Assembly: GCF_907164575.1 (NCBI RefSeq)
Contig: NZ_CAJQYY010000012.1
Coordinates: forward strand, 1-64,000
Direction of reading: 5' to 3'
Length of the DNA: 64,000 bases
Source: Paraburkholderia gardini
GTDB taxonomy: Bacteria > Pseudomonadota > Gammaproteobacteria > Burkholderiales > Burkholderiaceae
Both the position numbers and the translations under genes were made by a program. Below, piece after piece: positions 8,771 to 17,426 of the stretch. Under the pieces are notes generated by a model, which was not told the DNA's origin, did not search any database, and saw only the letters and a list, made by a program, of their open reading frames with translations. Every line of letters starts with the position of its first letter. Positions within the stretch are counted from its first letter, which is position 1.

Positions 8771-9499
8771 ATGAACCACGAACTCTTTCCGGACGCTGCT
8801 CCTGGCCGCGTCGGTCACACCAGCCAACCCGTTGCATCGACAACCTTCACGCGCGAATCGCTCGAAGCGCTGCTTGCCGGCGCCACGACACCGCCCTCAT
8901 TCGAAGACTGCGCGTTCGACATGGCCGATCTTTCGCGACTCGACCTGAGCGGATGCCATTTCACGCGCTGCACACTGGTGGAGGCGTCGTTCTTCGGCGC
9001 GCAGCTCAACGGCACGCGCTGGCGCAGCTGCCGCGGGCGGCAGGCCGATTTCGGCGCCGCCGATCTTCACGATGCGACGTTTCGCTCCTGCGATCTCAAC
9101 AACACCAGCTGGCGGCGCGCGAAACTCGCGTCGGTATCGTTCAGCGAGAGCAAGCTGACGGGCGCCACTTTCGAACATGCATCGACGCTCGGATTGCAGT
9201 TCAGCGAGTGTCTGCTGATCGGCGCGGACCTGCGCGGCGTGTCGTTCAGAAAGGCGGCGCTCGATCAGCTCGATTTTTCCGATGCCGATCTCGGCGGCGC
9301 TGACTTTCGCGATGCCGTGTTCAACGGCGGCAGTCTGCGCAACGCGCTGTTGAAGAACGCGCGCTTCGCCGGCGCGGATCTGCGGGACGCCGACCTCGGC
9401 GGCCTGCGCCTCACGGATGCCGCGCAGTTTCGTGGCGCGACGATTTCGCACGCACAGGCCGCGTTGCTGATGGAGGAGCTTGGACTGCGGGTCGCGTAA
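8771..9499 (+). CDS. Pentapeptide-repeat protein
   Basis: Protein of 242 residues. From about residue 50 to 215 it is built of A(D/N)LxX-type pentapeptides (for example ADLSR LDLSG, ADLRG VSFRK, ADLGG ADFRD, ADLRD ADLGG), which fold as a right-handed quadrilateral beta helix. The first ~45 residues and last ~20 residues are not repetitive. No membrane segment or signal peptide is seen. Functions in the family range from gyrase protection (Qnr) to scaffolding; nothing here decides. Start chosen at MNHELF; the ORF is open to 8684 and the ribosome site is weak, so an earlier start at 8717 is possible. Confidence 0.82.
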   Translation: MNHELFPDAAPGRVGHTSQPVASTTFTRESLEALLAGATTPPSFEDCAFDMADLSRLDLSGCHFTRCTLVEASFFGAQLNGTRWRSCRGRQADFGAADLHDATFRSCDLNNTSWRRAKLASVSFSESKLTGATFEHASTLGLQFSECLLIGADLRGVSFRKAALDQLDFSDADLGGADFRDAVFNGGSLRNALLKNARFAGADLRDADLGGLRLTDAAQFRGATISHAQAALLMEELGLRVA

Positions 9500-9520
9500 G
9501 CGAACGGTGCAACGATCTGC

Positions 9521-9535
9521 TTACCTGTGAGGTAA
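9521..9535. promoter_or_regulatory. Inverted repeat upstream of the orphan atpE gene, operator candidate
   Basis: TTACCT-GTG-AGGTAA is a perfect 6-3-6 inverted repeat, about 70 bases before the ATG of the c-subunit gene and in the only gap that can hold its promoter. Size and symmetry fit a dimeric repressor site. The cognate regulator is not identifiable in the window. Confidence 0.45.
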
Positions 9536-9574
9536 TTGAACGTCCGCGCGGGACTGGCGAGAATCGGGTCGTAG

Positions 9575-9844
<270 letters not shown>

Positions 9845-9850
9845 CCGGCC

Positions 9851-10258
9851 TTACTGGAACGTCTGTGCCAATAGCTGCGCGACCTGCCGGAATGCGCCGG
9901 TAAGCGCGGCATCGATGCCGTATCGCTCGCTCAGCAACGCGCCGGGATCAAGATAATCGACGCATACCGGTTCCTGCGGGTCCTGCCAGATCGCGATCTT
10001 CAGCGGCAATTCCAGCGCGGCGTGCGGATTGGCCTGCATGACCGGCGTTCCGCCCCTGGGATTGCCGAAGAGAATCAGCCGCGTCGGACGCAGCGTCGTT
10101 CCAGATTTTTCCGCGGCGGCGGCCTGATCGATGTCGGCGAAAATCGTCATGCCGCGTGAAGTCAGTGCCTCGGTGACAAGGTTCACGGTGCGGTCGAAAT
10201 CGAAACGGCTTTGCAATGTGACGACGGCGGGCGGCGCGGTGAAGGCAGGCATGGTCAT
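9851..10258 (-). CDS. DUF302 domain protein
   Basis: A 135-residue cytosolic protein covering a DUF302 domain: SRFDFDRTVNLV near residue 17, RGMTIFADIDQ, then LILFGNPRGGTPVMQ and LPLKIAIWQD, all characteristic. The start follows AAGGATC immediately upstream of an ATGACCATG, so two in-frame ATGs are available two codons apart. The family is widespread and without an agreed biochemical role; it often occurs near metal or redox genes. It converges with the c-subunit gene (six-base gap). Confidence 0.88.
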   Translation of the reverse strand: MTMPAFTAPPAVVTLQSRFDFDRTVNLVTEALTSRGMTIFADIDQAAAAEKSGTTLRPTRLILFGNPRGGTPVMQANPHAALELPLKIAIWQDPQEPVCVDYLDPGALLSERYGIDAALTGAFRQVAQLLAQTFQ

Positions 10259-10456
10259 GATCCTTTGCGATTGGCTCGCTGCAGGAAGCGCAGCGCGGCT
10301 GCCGCCAGCATACTGCGCTTCGCGATGGTGGACAGCGTGCGTGTACGCGTAATCCCTGGAGGGTGTGGGCATGGTCGTAGCGATAACATCGGCCGGCAAA
10401 ACGCGCCGGCATGTCATGTCGCGAACCCGTCTGAATCTCACCACGGAACCCATCCG

Positions 10457-11200
10457 ATGACTTCGACCGAACACCCCGTCAGCGAAGCAGCGCTCGAACA
10501 ACTGCGCCATGTCAGCACCGCCACGCTCACGACGCAACTCTTCAAGCACGGCCTGCGCAACGTGTTCATCCAGGGCATCGTGCCGCTCGTGAAGCCCGCG
10601 GCCGGTGCGCCGAATCTCGTCGGCCCGGCCTTTACGCTGCGAAATATCCCGGCGCGCGAGGATATCGATCACGTCGGCATTTTTCAGGACCCTGATCATC
10701 CGCAGCGCAAGGCCATCGAGACCGCGCCGCCTGGCAGCGTGTTCGTGCAGGACTGCCGGGGCGAGCGCAGTGTCGCATCGGTTGGCTCGATTCTCGCGAC
10801 GCGCCTCAAAATGCGCGGCGTCGCGGGCATCGTGTCGGACGGTCCGATCCGCGACAGCGCGACGATCGCCGCGCTCGGTCTGCCGCTCTTCTGCGCGGGC
10901 GCAAGCGCGCCGCTGAATCTGGCGAAGCATCACGCTATCGACGTCAACGTGCCGATCGGCTGCGGCGGCGTGGCGGTGTATCCGGGCGATATCGTCGTCG
11001 GCGATGCCGATGGCGTCGTGATCGTCCCGCGCCATCTCGCCGAAGAGATCGCACACGCGGCGGGCGAGCAGGAACTGATGGAAGCGTTCATCACGGAGCG
11101 CATCGAGGCGGGCGCGCCGCTGCGCGGCACCTATCCGCCGAACGAAGAAACGCTGGCCGCTTACCAGCAGTGGCGCAAATCGCATAGCAGCCCGCGGTGA
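10457..11200 (+). CDS. RraA-like / 4-hydroxy-4-methyl-2-oxoglutarate aldolase family protein
   Basis: Protein of 247 residues with the RraA fold. IVSDGPIRDS carries the Asp-Arg motif that binds divalent metal and oxo-acid substrate in the aldolase branch, and GDIVVGDADGVVIVP is the conserved C-terminal beta-hairpin. Members with this Arg-Asp pair usually cleave 4-hydroxy-4-methyl-2-oxoglutarate or oxaloacetate; those lacking it are RNase E inhibitors. The presence of the pair favours an enzyme. The ORF runs further upstream, but MTSTEHP at 10457 is the natural N-terminus. It is divergent from the DUF302 gene and not part of a visible pathway cluster. Confidence 0.87.
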   Translation: MTSTEHPVSEAALEQLRHVSTATLTTQLFKHGLRNVFIQGIVPLVKPAAGAPNLVGPAFTLRNIPAREDIDHVGIFQDPDHPQRKAIETAPPGSVFVQDCRGERSVASVGSILATRLKMRGVAGIVSDGPIRDSATIAALGLPLFCAGASAPLNLAKHHAIDVNVPIGCGGVAVYPGDIVVGDADGVVIVPRHLAEEIAHAAGEQELMEAFITERIEAGAPLRGTYPPNEETLAAYQQWRKSHSSPR

Positions 11201-11336
11201 CCGGCGCCGGATTTCATCTGCCCGAACCCGAAACCGTTTGATGCGCCGCAGCGTGCCGGATGGGATTTCGACCTTGAAATCAGGCACGAAGAATGCCTCT
11301 TCCTGATCTCACACTCCGTGGATCAATGAGGTCAAT

Positions 11337-11630
11337 ATGGAAATCGAATCAACTGCGTGGTTCCCGTCAGACCAGCACGCGCCTGTCCGCGACGGCTGGT
11401 ACGAGGTGCAGCTCGTTAACGGAGACACGGCCTTCGCGAAGTTCAGCGAAGGCGAGTGGACCGAGAAACCGATGCTCGTTTTTACACACTGGCGTGGCCT
11501 TGTTTCCGATCCCGCCCAGTCAGACGAAACAGAAACCATCGACGCCGAAGTCACGGCGGCCGAAGGCGTCCGCGCGGCATGGAACGCGTTTTTCCCCGGC
11601 ATCGGCGGCGAGGCGCATCAGAAACACTAA
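11337..11630 (+). CDS. Small acidic hypothetical protein
   Basis: A 97-residue soluble protein with many Trp and acidic residues (HAPVRDGWYEVQLVNG, EGEWTEKPMLVFTHWRGL). The start has GAGGTCAAT directly upstream. The N-terminal 60 residues look like a compact beta domain; the rest is Glu/Thr/Ala-rich. No function can be given. It stands alone between the RraA-like gene and the convergent glycosyltransferase. Confidence 0.7.
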   Translation: MEIESTAWFPSDQHAPVRDGWYEVQLVNGDTAFAKFSEGEWTEKPMLVFTHWRGLVSDPAQSDETETIDAEVTAAEGVRAAWNAFFPGIGGEAHQKH

Positions 11631-11683
11631 AAAGCGCTCGCTCGCTCGCGCGCCTGCCAGCCGCAACTGTCAGGCGCAGCACA

Positions 11684-13225
11684 TCAATGCTCGTCCGGTG
11701 CGACGAGACCTGAACGGCGCTGCTTGCCCCACGAGCGTCCGCCGCGCAGGAAATGCAGCCAGCCCAGCACCGCGCCCGCATGGCGAATCAACTGGAACGT
11801 GAACGGTTCGGCGATCGCGGCCACCATTGCCATTCCGATGCTGGAGCCCGAACGGTCGCCCGTCCAGCGACGGTACAGATGCACGCACCACAGGTAGAAC
11901 ATGAGATCGATGGCGGTTTTCAGGCCAATCACGCCAAAGATCGAAATGACGATTGCGCCATGTCCGCCGAACACGAAGCCGAGCAGCAGCACGAATGCGG
12001 TGAGCCCGTAGACCGGCTGCATCGTATCGATTGCCTTGACGGGCAGCATCAGCATGCCGAGCGTGCCGTAGCGCGGATTGCCCGTCATGTCGCGATTCCA
12101 GTACTGCGTCTGCAGGAAGCCCGCGAACCAGCGACGCCGCTGGCGAAGAAAACCCGCCAGCGTGCCGGGCGCATCGGTGCGTGCGTGCGCGTTGCCGATC
12201 ACGCTTACGTCCCAGTGCAAACCGTGATCGACCGCGTAACGGCGCAGGCGGTGAATCAGCTCGTAATCCTCGACCAGACACTGCGGATCGAAGCCGCCGA
12301 CGGCGAGCAGCGCGTCGCGCCGGAACGAGGCAAACGCGCCTGAAATCAGCAGCAGGCTGTCCGCGCGCATCCAGGCAAAGCGCGCGATGAAATTGCGCAT
12401 GTACTCGTACGTCTGGAAAAACTGAAAGAGCCGCCCCGCCACGGTCTTGCTGCAGACCGGCACGAGAATGCCCGCGGCGGCGACCAGATCGGGGTTCCCG
12501 GCAAACGCGGCGCGCATCGCGAAGGTGGCGTCGGCGGCGAGCAGCGTGTCGGCGTCGACGGTCATCACCGTCCCGGTCGTCATGACGGTAATGGCCGCGT
12601 TCAGCGCGCGCGCCTTGCCGCCGTGCGGCACGCGCAGCCAGTAGAGGTTCGGATACAGCGTGCTCGGCGCGCTCAGCTCGCCTTCGGCGGGCGAGATCAG
12701 ACCAAAGCGACGTGTGAGGAGATCGTGTGTGCCGTCGGTCGAACCGTCGTCGGCGATGACGATCTGCGCCGGCCCGTGCGTCTGCTGCAGCAGCGCGGCG
12801 AGCGTTACGGGCAGCACGGCCGCCTCGTTATGCGACGCGACGATGACGCCCATGTCCGGCATCGTCGGGTTAGCCAGGTTAGCCAGGTTAGCCGCGCGTG
12901 CCGGCGCGGCTGGCGGTTGCACCGGGCGGATCAGGGGCAGCGTTTTCAGCGTGACGAACGCGAGCAGCAAGGTGTCGTAGATCACGTACGCGATGCCCGT
13001 CGACCACGCGACGACGCCGTGCAGGAAGAACGCCCGCGCGAACAGCACCAGCCACAGGGCGACGACGCTGCAATGAATCGCCATGCCCAGCATCGTCGCC
13101 GGACGCGGCAGGATGCGCGGCGAGGCGAGCGCGAGCGCGCTTTCGAGCGAAGCTTTCGCGCTTCGCGCCGCGTCGGCGGAATTCACCGGCGCGTTCTCGA
13201 CGGGAAGGTCGACATCCTGGGTCAC
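11684..13225 (-). CDS. Processive glycosyltransferase, family 2, membrane-bound
   Basis: Inner-membrane glycosyltransferase of 513 residues. Two N-terminal helices are followed by a GT-2 domain with DDGSTDG (nucleotide-sugar binding), HGGKARALNAAI, VDADTLL (metal DxD), LVEDYEL (catalytic base) and QRRRW (processive QxxRW motif), then about three C-terminal helices. The motif set resembles PgaC/NodC/BcsA-type synthases that polymerise and export a polysaccharide; the sugar is unknown. The GTG start overlaps the stop of the cytochrome b561 gene as GTGA, while an ATG at 13264 would overlap it by 43 bases. No partner exopolysaccharide genes are adjacent. A 9-bp tandem repeat lies near its 5' end. 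Confidence 0.85.
   Translation of the reverse strand: MTQDVDLPVENAPVNSADAARSAKASLESALALASPRILPRPATMLGMAIHCSVVALWLVLFARAFFLHGVVAWSTGIAYVIYDTLLLAFVTLKTLPLIRPVQPPAAPARAANLANLANPTMPDMGVIVASHNEAAVLPVTLAALLQQTHGPAQIVIADDGSTDGTHDLLTRRFGLISPAEGELSAPSTLYPNLYWLRVPHGGKARALNAAITVMTTGTVMTVDADTLLAADATFAMRAAFAGNPDLVAAAGILVPVCSKTVAGRLFQFFQTYEYMRNFIARFAWMRADSLLLISGAFASFRRDALLAVGGFDPQCLVEDYELIHRLRRYAVDHGLHWDVSVIGNAHARTDAPGTLAGFLRQRRRWFAGFLQTQYWNRDMTGNPRYGTLGMLMLPVKAIDTMQPVYGLTAFVLLLGFVFGGHGAIVISIFGVIGLKTAIDLMFYLWCVHLYRRWTGDRSGSSIGMAMVAAIAEPFTFQLIRHAGAVLGWLHFLRGGRSWGKQRRSGLVAPDEH
12868..12893. repeat. Three 9-bp tandem repeats inside the glycosyltransferase gene
   Basis: GGTTAGCCA occurs twice complete and once with eight of nine bases. 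In the protein this gives AANLANLANP in the linker between the N-terminal helices and the catalytic domain. Because the unit is a multiple of three, copy-number change would keep the frame and only alter linker length. Confidence 0.85.
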
Positions 13226-13830
13226 GGCAGCATCCGTTTCAGTACTGATTTGCGGTCGATCCATTCGTGCTTGAGTGCACCGCCGATATGCATCGCGAGG
13301 AGCGCATACAGCGCGTAGCCAAGCCACGTATGCAGCGTGCCGAATCTGTCGTGCAGATGCAGATGTTCCTTCACGGCCGGATCGATGTTCATGATGAATC
13401 CGATGCGCGGCCACGGCACGATGCCGAAGAGACGCATCGGATGCGTTGCCGCGCCTTTCCACGCGGAGTCGTGCATCCATCCCGAGAGCGGCAGACCGAT
13501 CATCAGCAGGTAGAGCAGAAAGTGCGCGACGTGCGCCGCACCGCGCTCCCAGTCCGGAAAACTGCGCGGCAGCGGCGGCGGCCGGTGCGACGCGCGCCAC
13601 AGGATGCGCAACAGCACGAGGCCCAGCACCGTAATGCCGATCGACTTGTGCGTATCGATGACGGGGCGCACCCAGTCGTCCGGAAGCGATTCCGCGCTCA
13701 ACCCGAGCGCAACGTTGACGAGAATGAGCACCGCGATGATCCAGTGCAGCAGCATCGCGGTGCGGGAGTACTGCGAAGGCGTCGTCGCGGCGGCCCGCTC
13801 GGCGCGCGACGGGTTGGCTTGTGTATTCAT
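13222..13830 (-). CDS. Cytochrome b561 family protein
   Basis: Four-helix di-haem b cytochrome of the inner membrane, 202 residues. Helix 1 contains the LLHWIIA His, helix 2 DTHKSIGI, and further His ligands appear in AHVAHFLLY and TLHTWLGYALY, the usual CybB pattern. An insert of ~35 residues between helices 3 and 4 (KGAATHPMRLFG onward) matches the longer Burkholderia type. It probably passes electrons between quinol and a periplasmic acceptor. Its stop overlaps the GTG start of the glycosyltransferase gene, so they share an mRNA. Confidence 0.92.
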   Translation of the reverse strand: MNTQANPSRAERAAATTPSQYSRTAMLLHWIIAVLILVNVALGLSAESLPDDWVRPVIDTHKSIGITVLGLVLLRILWRASHRPPPLPRSFPDWERGAAHVAHFLLYLLMIGLPLSGWMHDSAWKGAATHPMRLFGIVPWPRIGFIMNIDPAVKEHLHLHDRFGTLHTWLGYALYALLAMHIGGALKHEWIDRKSVLKRMLP

Positions 13831-14164
13831 CGGTGGCGTCTTTAGAAGGATGAGGCGATGAAAGCTGTTAGAAATGGGGCGCTAGTGTATCCCGCTCGCG
13901 ACCCTGTCATGGTCTCAAGTCAAACGCCGCTCGCGCGTACTTTATTCCGGATGCCCCCTTTCGAACATTTCCGGATATTTCACGGAATAACCTGGTACTG
14001 GATGTGTAAACAGTGCAGGCGTACTGTCATTTATCGGCGCGTCGCGCGACTTACGTTCACGAACGCGCAAAAACGTTTGGCGGGCCCCGCAGGCAAACGT
14101 GCGGATTCCGGCCAGCGTCAGGCGCCGTGGCGGCCCTGACACCGGGGCCGGAGACATTACGCGG
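13831..14164. other. Intergenic region between divergent b561 and msrB genes
   Basis: About 330 bases. It must carry both divergent promoters. The middle part (13930-14060) is AT-richer than its surroundings. I see no gene and no clear hairpin terminator. Confidence 0.4.
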
Positions 14165-14686
14165 ATGAATATCATGAAACGCTCGAAACGGATTTTCCTG
14201 AAGGTATTCGGGGCGACCACGCTCGCAGGCGGCACGGCCGCGTGGCGCCTGTTCGGCGCCGCGCCCGCGCAGGCGCAGGCGGCCGGCACGTCGTTCGAAG
14301 TCAGCCATTCGAACGCCGAGTGGCACAAGATTCTGACTGACGCGCAATACAACGTGCTGCGCGAGGAAGGCACCGAGCGCCCGTACAGCAGCCCGCTTAA
14401 CAGCGAGCACCGCGCGGGCATCTTCGCGTGCGCCGGGTGCCGGCTGGACCTGTTTTCATCGAAGACGAAATTCGAGAGCCACACCGGCTGGCCGAGCTTC
14501 TGGAAGCCGCTGGATGGCGCCGTCGCGACGCAGACCGACACGTCGTTCGGCATGGCGCGCAACGAGGTGCACTGCCGGCGCTGCGGCGGGCACCTCGGAC
14601 ACGTCTTCGATGACGGCCCGCCGCCCACCGGTCTGCGCTATTGCATGAACGGCCTTGCGATGACGTTTACGCCCAAGGCCGTATGA
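14165..14686 (+). CDS. msrB: Exported peptide-methionine (R)-S-oxide reductase (MsrB)
   Basis: Repairs R-methionine sulfoxide in proteins. The 173-residue product has a 38-residue N-terminal export signal (KRSKRIFLKVFG, then a hydrophobic Ala/Gly stretch and AQAQA), with a basic pair and FLK that could be Tat-like. The MsrB domain follows: zinc pairs CAGC and CRRC, the GWPSFW substrate motif, and catalytic Cys160 in YCMNG. A second ATG at 14174 is possible. Just downstream lies an equally exported MsrA, so together they form a periplasmic repair pair covering both diastereomers; this differs from the MsrPQ system. Confidence 0.92.
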   Translation: MNIMKRSKRIFLKVFGATTLAGGTAAWRLFGAAPAQAQAAGTSFEVSHSNAEWHKILTDAQYNVLREEGTERPYSSPLNSEHRAGIFACAGCRLDLFSSKTKFESHTGWPSFWKPLDGAVATQTDTSFGMARNEVHCRRCGGHLGHVFDDGPPPTGLRYCMNGLAMTFTPKAV

Positions 14687-14798
14687 CGCCTGTGCCGCGA
14701 CGGCCGTGTCCCGGCGCGGTTATCCGCACGTAAGGCAGCAACGGTCCTGCGCCGGCCGGGCATGACGCGAAACGGCGCGCTGAACGAGGACGTGGATC

Positions 14799-15539
14799 AT
14801 GAAGTTCCTGACTCAAACTTTCAGACGGTCGACGCGCACGCGCGCGCTGGCCGTCGTGGTGGCGCTTGGCCTCGCTGGCGGCGCGCTTGTCGTCACGCAG
14901 CGCACGGCGATGTCGGCGGAAGCCGCTGTCGTGATCGCACCGCCGGCCATGGACGAACCGCCAACGGCCGCGCATACGGAGACGGCGGTGCTCGCGGGCG
15001 GCTGCTTCTGGGGCGTGCAGGGCGTGTTCCAGCATGTGCGCGGCGTGACGAACGTCGTCTCCGGCTACTCGGGCGGCGCGCGCGATACGGCCGAATATGA
15101 AACGGTCAGCACCGGGCAGACAGGCCATGCGGAATCCGTGCAGATCACGTACGACCCGTCGCAGATCACGTATGGCCGGCTGCTGCAGATCTACTTTTCG
15201 GTGGCGCACGATCCGACCGAGCTGAACCGGCAGGGCCCGGACGTCGGCACGCAATACCGGTCGGCGATCTTTCCGGCAAACGACATGCAGAAGCAGGTCG
15301 CGCAGAGCTACATCGCGCAGCTCAACAAGTCGCACGCGTTCCCCGCGCCGATCGTGACGAAGACCGATTCGCTGAAGGCGTTTTATCCGGCCGAGGGCTA
15401 TCACCAGAACTATCTGACGCTGCACCCGGACTCGATGTATATCGCCATCAACGACCTGCCGAAGGTCGCGAACCTCAAGCGGCTTTTCCCGACGCTCTAT
15501 CGCGACAAGCCGGTGCTTGTGACGACGGCTTCGAAATGA
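14799..15539 (+). CDS. msrA: Exported peptide-methionine (S)-S-oxide reductase (MsrA)
   Basis: Repairs S-methionine sulfoxide. The 246-residue protein has an N-terminal signal or anchor (RALAVVVALGLAGGALVV) and ~20 linker residues before the catalytic core. Active-site Cys69 is in GGCFWG; GYSGG, GHAESVQI and GTQYRS are conserved. The C-terminal tail lacks the GYxC resolving-Cys motif seen in some MsrA, and I see no other Cys, so recycling probably uses thioredoxin-like proteins directly on Cys69. It is 112 bases after msrB in the same direction and probably co-transcribed. Confidence 0.93.
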   Translation: MKFLTQTFRRSTRTRALAVVVALGLAGGALVVTQRTAMSAEAAVVIAPPAMDEPPTAAHTETAVLAGGCFWGVQGVFQHVRGVTNVVSGYSGGARDTAEYETVSTGQTGHAESVQITYDPSQITYGRLLQIYFSVAHDPTELNRQGPDVGTQYRSAIFPANDMQKQVAQSYIAQLNKSHAFPAPIVTKTDSLKAFYPAEGYHQNYLTLHPDSMYIAINDLPKVANLKRLFPTLYRDKPVLVTTASK

Positions 15540-15607
15540 GCGCTGCCTGCGGTCTCGCCGCAGGCAGATAGTCGTTGCGTGTCAGGGACTTGAGCGAGGT
15601 GTGCGCA

Positions 15608-15649
15608 GGTTGTCCACAGCCTTGTGAACAAAATGTGGGGATAACCTGC
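15608..15649 (+). repeat. 42-base dispersed element with DnaA-box-like ends, copy 1
   Basis: It begins GGTTGTCCACAG and ends GTGGGGATAACCTGC. The ends form an imperfect inverted repeat, each resembling a DnaA box (TTGTCCACA and, on the minus strand, TTATCCCCA). The same 42-base layout recurs at 22038-22079. It lies in the 220-base gap between msrA and the tetR gene, with no ORF over it. Confidence 0.7.
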
Positions 15650-15762
15650 GTGGGCCGGGGATGTTAGTGACGTCGTGAGCAGGGCGGGCGGCCGGGCAGG
15701 CCGCCCGTGTCGTTTCAGGCAGGCTCAAGCGCCACATCGACATGTGCCGATGCGGTCGACAC

Positions 15763-16359
15763 TCAGCGCGCGGGCTTCCTGCGCGCTTTCGGCTGCGGCT
15801 TCCGGGCTTGCCAGCTATCTTCGTCGAGGAGACGCTCGAACAGCCTGTTCCGCGCAGCGTTGCTCAAAGGTGACAGTCCTAGCAGAGAGTGAAATGCCAG
15901 ACCGCTGGCAGCGAAGTATCGCAACAGCGATAGATCGAGGTCGGTCGCTTCATCCTGCAACGCTTTCATTTTCGCTGCATCGGACGTCTTCATATCGTCG
16001 AGCAGAGTGGGATTTTCGACCAGTGCGGCGAGCACCGCCCGCGCCACGGAATGCGGCTGGTTGATGGACTCCCGATAAATCGCAATCTGGGCCGCCAGGT
16101 TCGGTTCGGCCTTCGATGCGCCTTCCTTTGCCATATAGTCGCGCGCAATCTGCTCGAACTGCTGTTGCTGATATTCCAGCAACGCGCACAACACGCCGTG
16201 CCTGGTGCGGAACTGATGCAGCAGTCCACCTTTGCTGATGCCGCTTTCGCGCGCCAGCGAATCAAACGTGAGCCCACCGACACCGTCCCGGGTCAGAATG
16301 ACGAGAGCAGCCTCAATGGCCTTTCTGCGGGAAATCTCCGAACGGGTCTGGTTGTCCAT
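15763..16359 (-). CDS. TetR/AcrR family transcriptional regulator
   Basis: A 198-residue repressor. The N-terminal helix-turn-helix is standard (RRKAIEAALVILTRDG, LTFDSLARESGISKGGLLHQF), followed by an unrelated helical ligand domain and a basic C-terminal tail (KPQPKARRK). It is divergent from the DUF3313 lipoprotein and pqiABC genes, and a palindrome lies in the shared gap, so it probably controls one or both. The ligand is unknown. Confidence 0.93.
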   Translation of the reverse strand: MDNQTRSEISRRKAIEAALVILTRDGVGGLTFDSLARESGISKGGLLHQFRTRHGVLCALLEYQQQQFEQIARDYMAKEGASKAEPNLAAQIAIYRESINQPHSVARAVLAALVENPTLLDDMKTSDAAKMKALQDEATDLDLSLLRYFAASGLAFHSLLGLSPLSNAARNRLFERLLDEDSWQARKPQPKARRKPAR

Positions 16360-16540
16360 TATCGATATTGATGACGTCGCGACGATTGTGGTGCAGCCCT
16401 GATGGCTGCCGCGACGTTATGGTGTTGTGCGGGTAATTCGTTGAAGTGAACCGGTTCGGCACGCGGCCTCGCCAGCTGCCAGCGTGAAAAGCGTTCGCCT
16501 CTGAAGGACCGGATTGTACCGCGCTGATTGTCAAATAAAC

Positions 16541-16558
16541 AAACCGTCTGGACGGTTT
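16541..16558. promoter_or_regulatory. TetR-type operator
   Basis: AAACCGTC-TG-GACGGTTT is a perfect inverted repeat with 8-bp arms, in the gap between the divergent tetR gene and the lipoprotein gene. Size and spacing fit a TetR dimer site. A TTGTCA at 16528-16533 just before it could be a plus-strand -35, so binding would block the promoter. Confidence 0.7.
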
Positions 16559-16667
16559 ACATCCGGCCATGGTGATGCTACTGTTCGGCCTTATCGGTTC
16601 TCGCCTGAACTGAACGCCGTCCGGCACTCACCACCTGGCAGTCAATTTGCCCTTCAAGGAACACGCA

Positions 16668-17330
16668 ATGTTCACGAACAAACTCGTCCCGCTTCTTTTC
16701 GCCGGCACGGTGGTACTGGCTCTCACGGCATGCGCGGGTGTGCAACCCGTTGCATACACGGGCATCTCTTCTTCGTCGCAGTTGAAGCAGAACCGGGATG
16801 ACGATGCGGGCAAGGTGCCCTACAAATACACGGCTCCTGTGGTCTTGGCGCGATACACGCAGATCGTGCTGGACCCGGTGGTCGTGTATCAGGGTCATGA
16901 CAACCAGTTCGGCGACATGAAGGCCGCCGACAGGACCGCGCTTGCCGATTACATGGCGAAGACGTTTTCGGACAGGCTGGCGAAGCGGTTCGACATTGCG
17001 AAGCAGGCCGGCCCGAACACCTTGCGGGTCAAGCTGACGCTTACGGGCGCCGAAAGCACGACATTGCTTGTCGGACAGGTCATGCATTTCGACCTTGCGG
17101 GCAATCTCTATAACGGAGTGCAGTCGATCCGCGGAGGGCAGGGCGCATTCAGCGGATCGGTTTCCTACGCGGTGGAAGTCTATGACAGCGCGAGCGGCCA
17201 GCTGCTAAAGGCATACGTTTCGAAGCAGTATCCGAATGCCATGAATCTGCCGGCAGCCTTCGGTTCATTGAGTGCTGCAAAGACGGGTCTCGACAAGGGA
17301 GCTGATGCGCTAGTAGCACAGCTTCATTGA
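16668..17330 (+). CDS. DUF3313 family outer-membrane lipoprotein
   Basis: A 220-residue lipoprotein. The signal peptide ends in the lipobox LTAC (Cys22), so the mature protein is lipid-anchored. The rest matches DUF3313 in length and layout (YTQIVLDPVVVYQG, then TLRVKLTLTGAESTT, then SGSVSYAVEVYDSASGQLL). The start is fixed by AAGGAACACGCA before ATG; an in-frame ATG at 16647 is unlikely. The TetR operator lies ~110 bases upstream. The neighbouring pqiABC operon suggests an envelope-maintenance role, but function is not established. Confidence 0.85.
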   Translation: MFTNKLVPLLFAGTVVLALTACAGVQPVAYTGISSSSQLKQNRDDDAGKVPYKYTAPVVLARYTQIVLDPVVVYQGHDNQFGDMKAADRTALADYMAKTFSDRLAKRFDIAKQAGPNTLRVKLTLTGAESTTLLVGQVMHFDLAGNLYNGVQSIRGGQGAFSGSVSYAVEVYDSASGQLLKAYVSKQYPNAMNLPAAFGSLSAAKTGLDKGADALVAQLH

Positions 17331-17426
17331 CCTGACTGGAGTCCGACGCGTTGCGCGCCCCCTGCCGGCAAGCCGGAGCCGCAGGTCAAAAGGCATGGGG
17401 CGTCGGGATCGTGCGCCAGAAACCGG

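Noticed and set aside
10259..11287. N-terminal extension of the DUF302 ORF
   Set aside because: It is the antisense shadow of the RraA-like gene; DUF302 proteins start at the ATG with AAGGATC before it.
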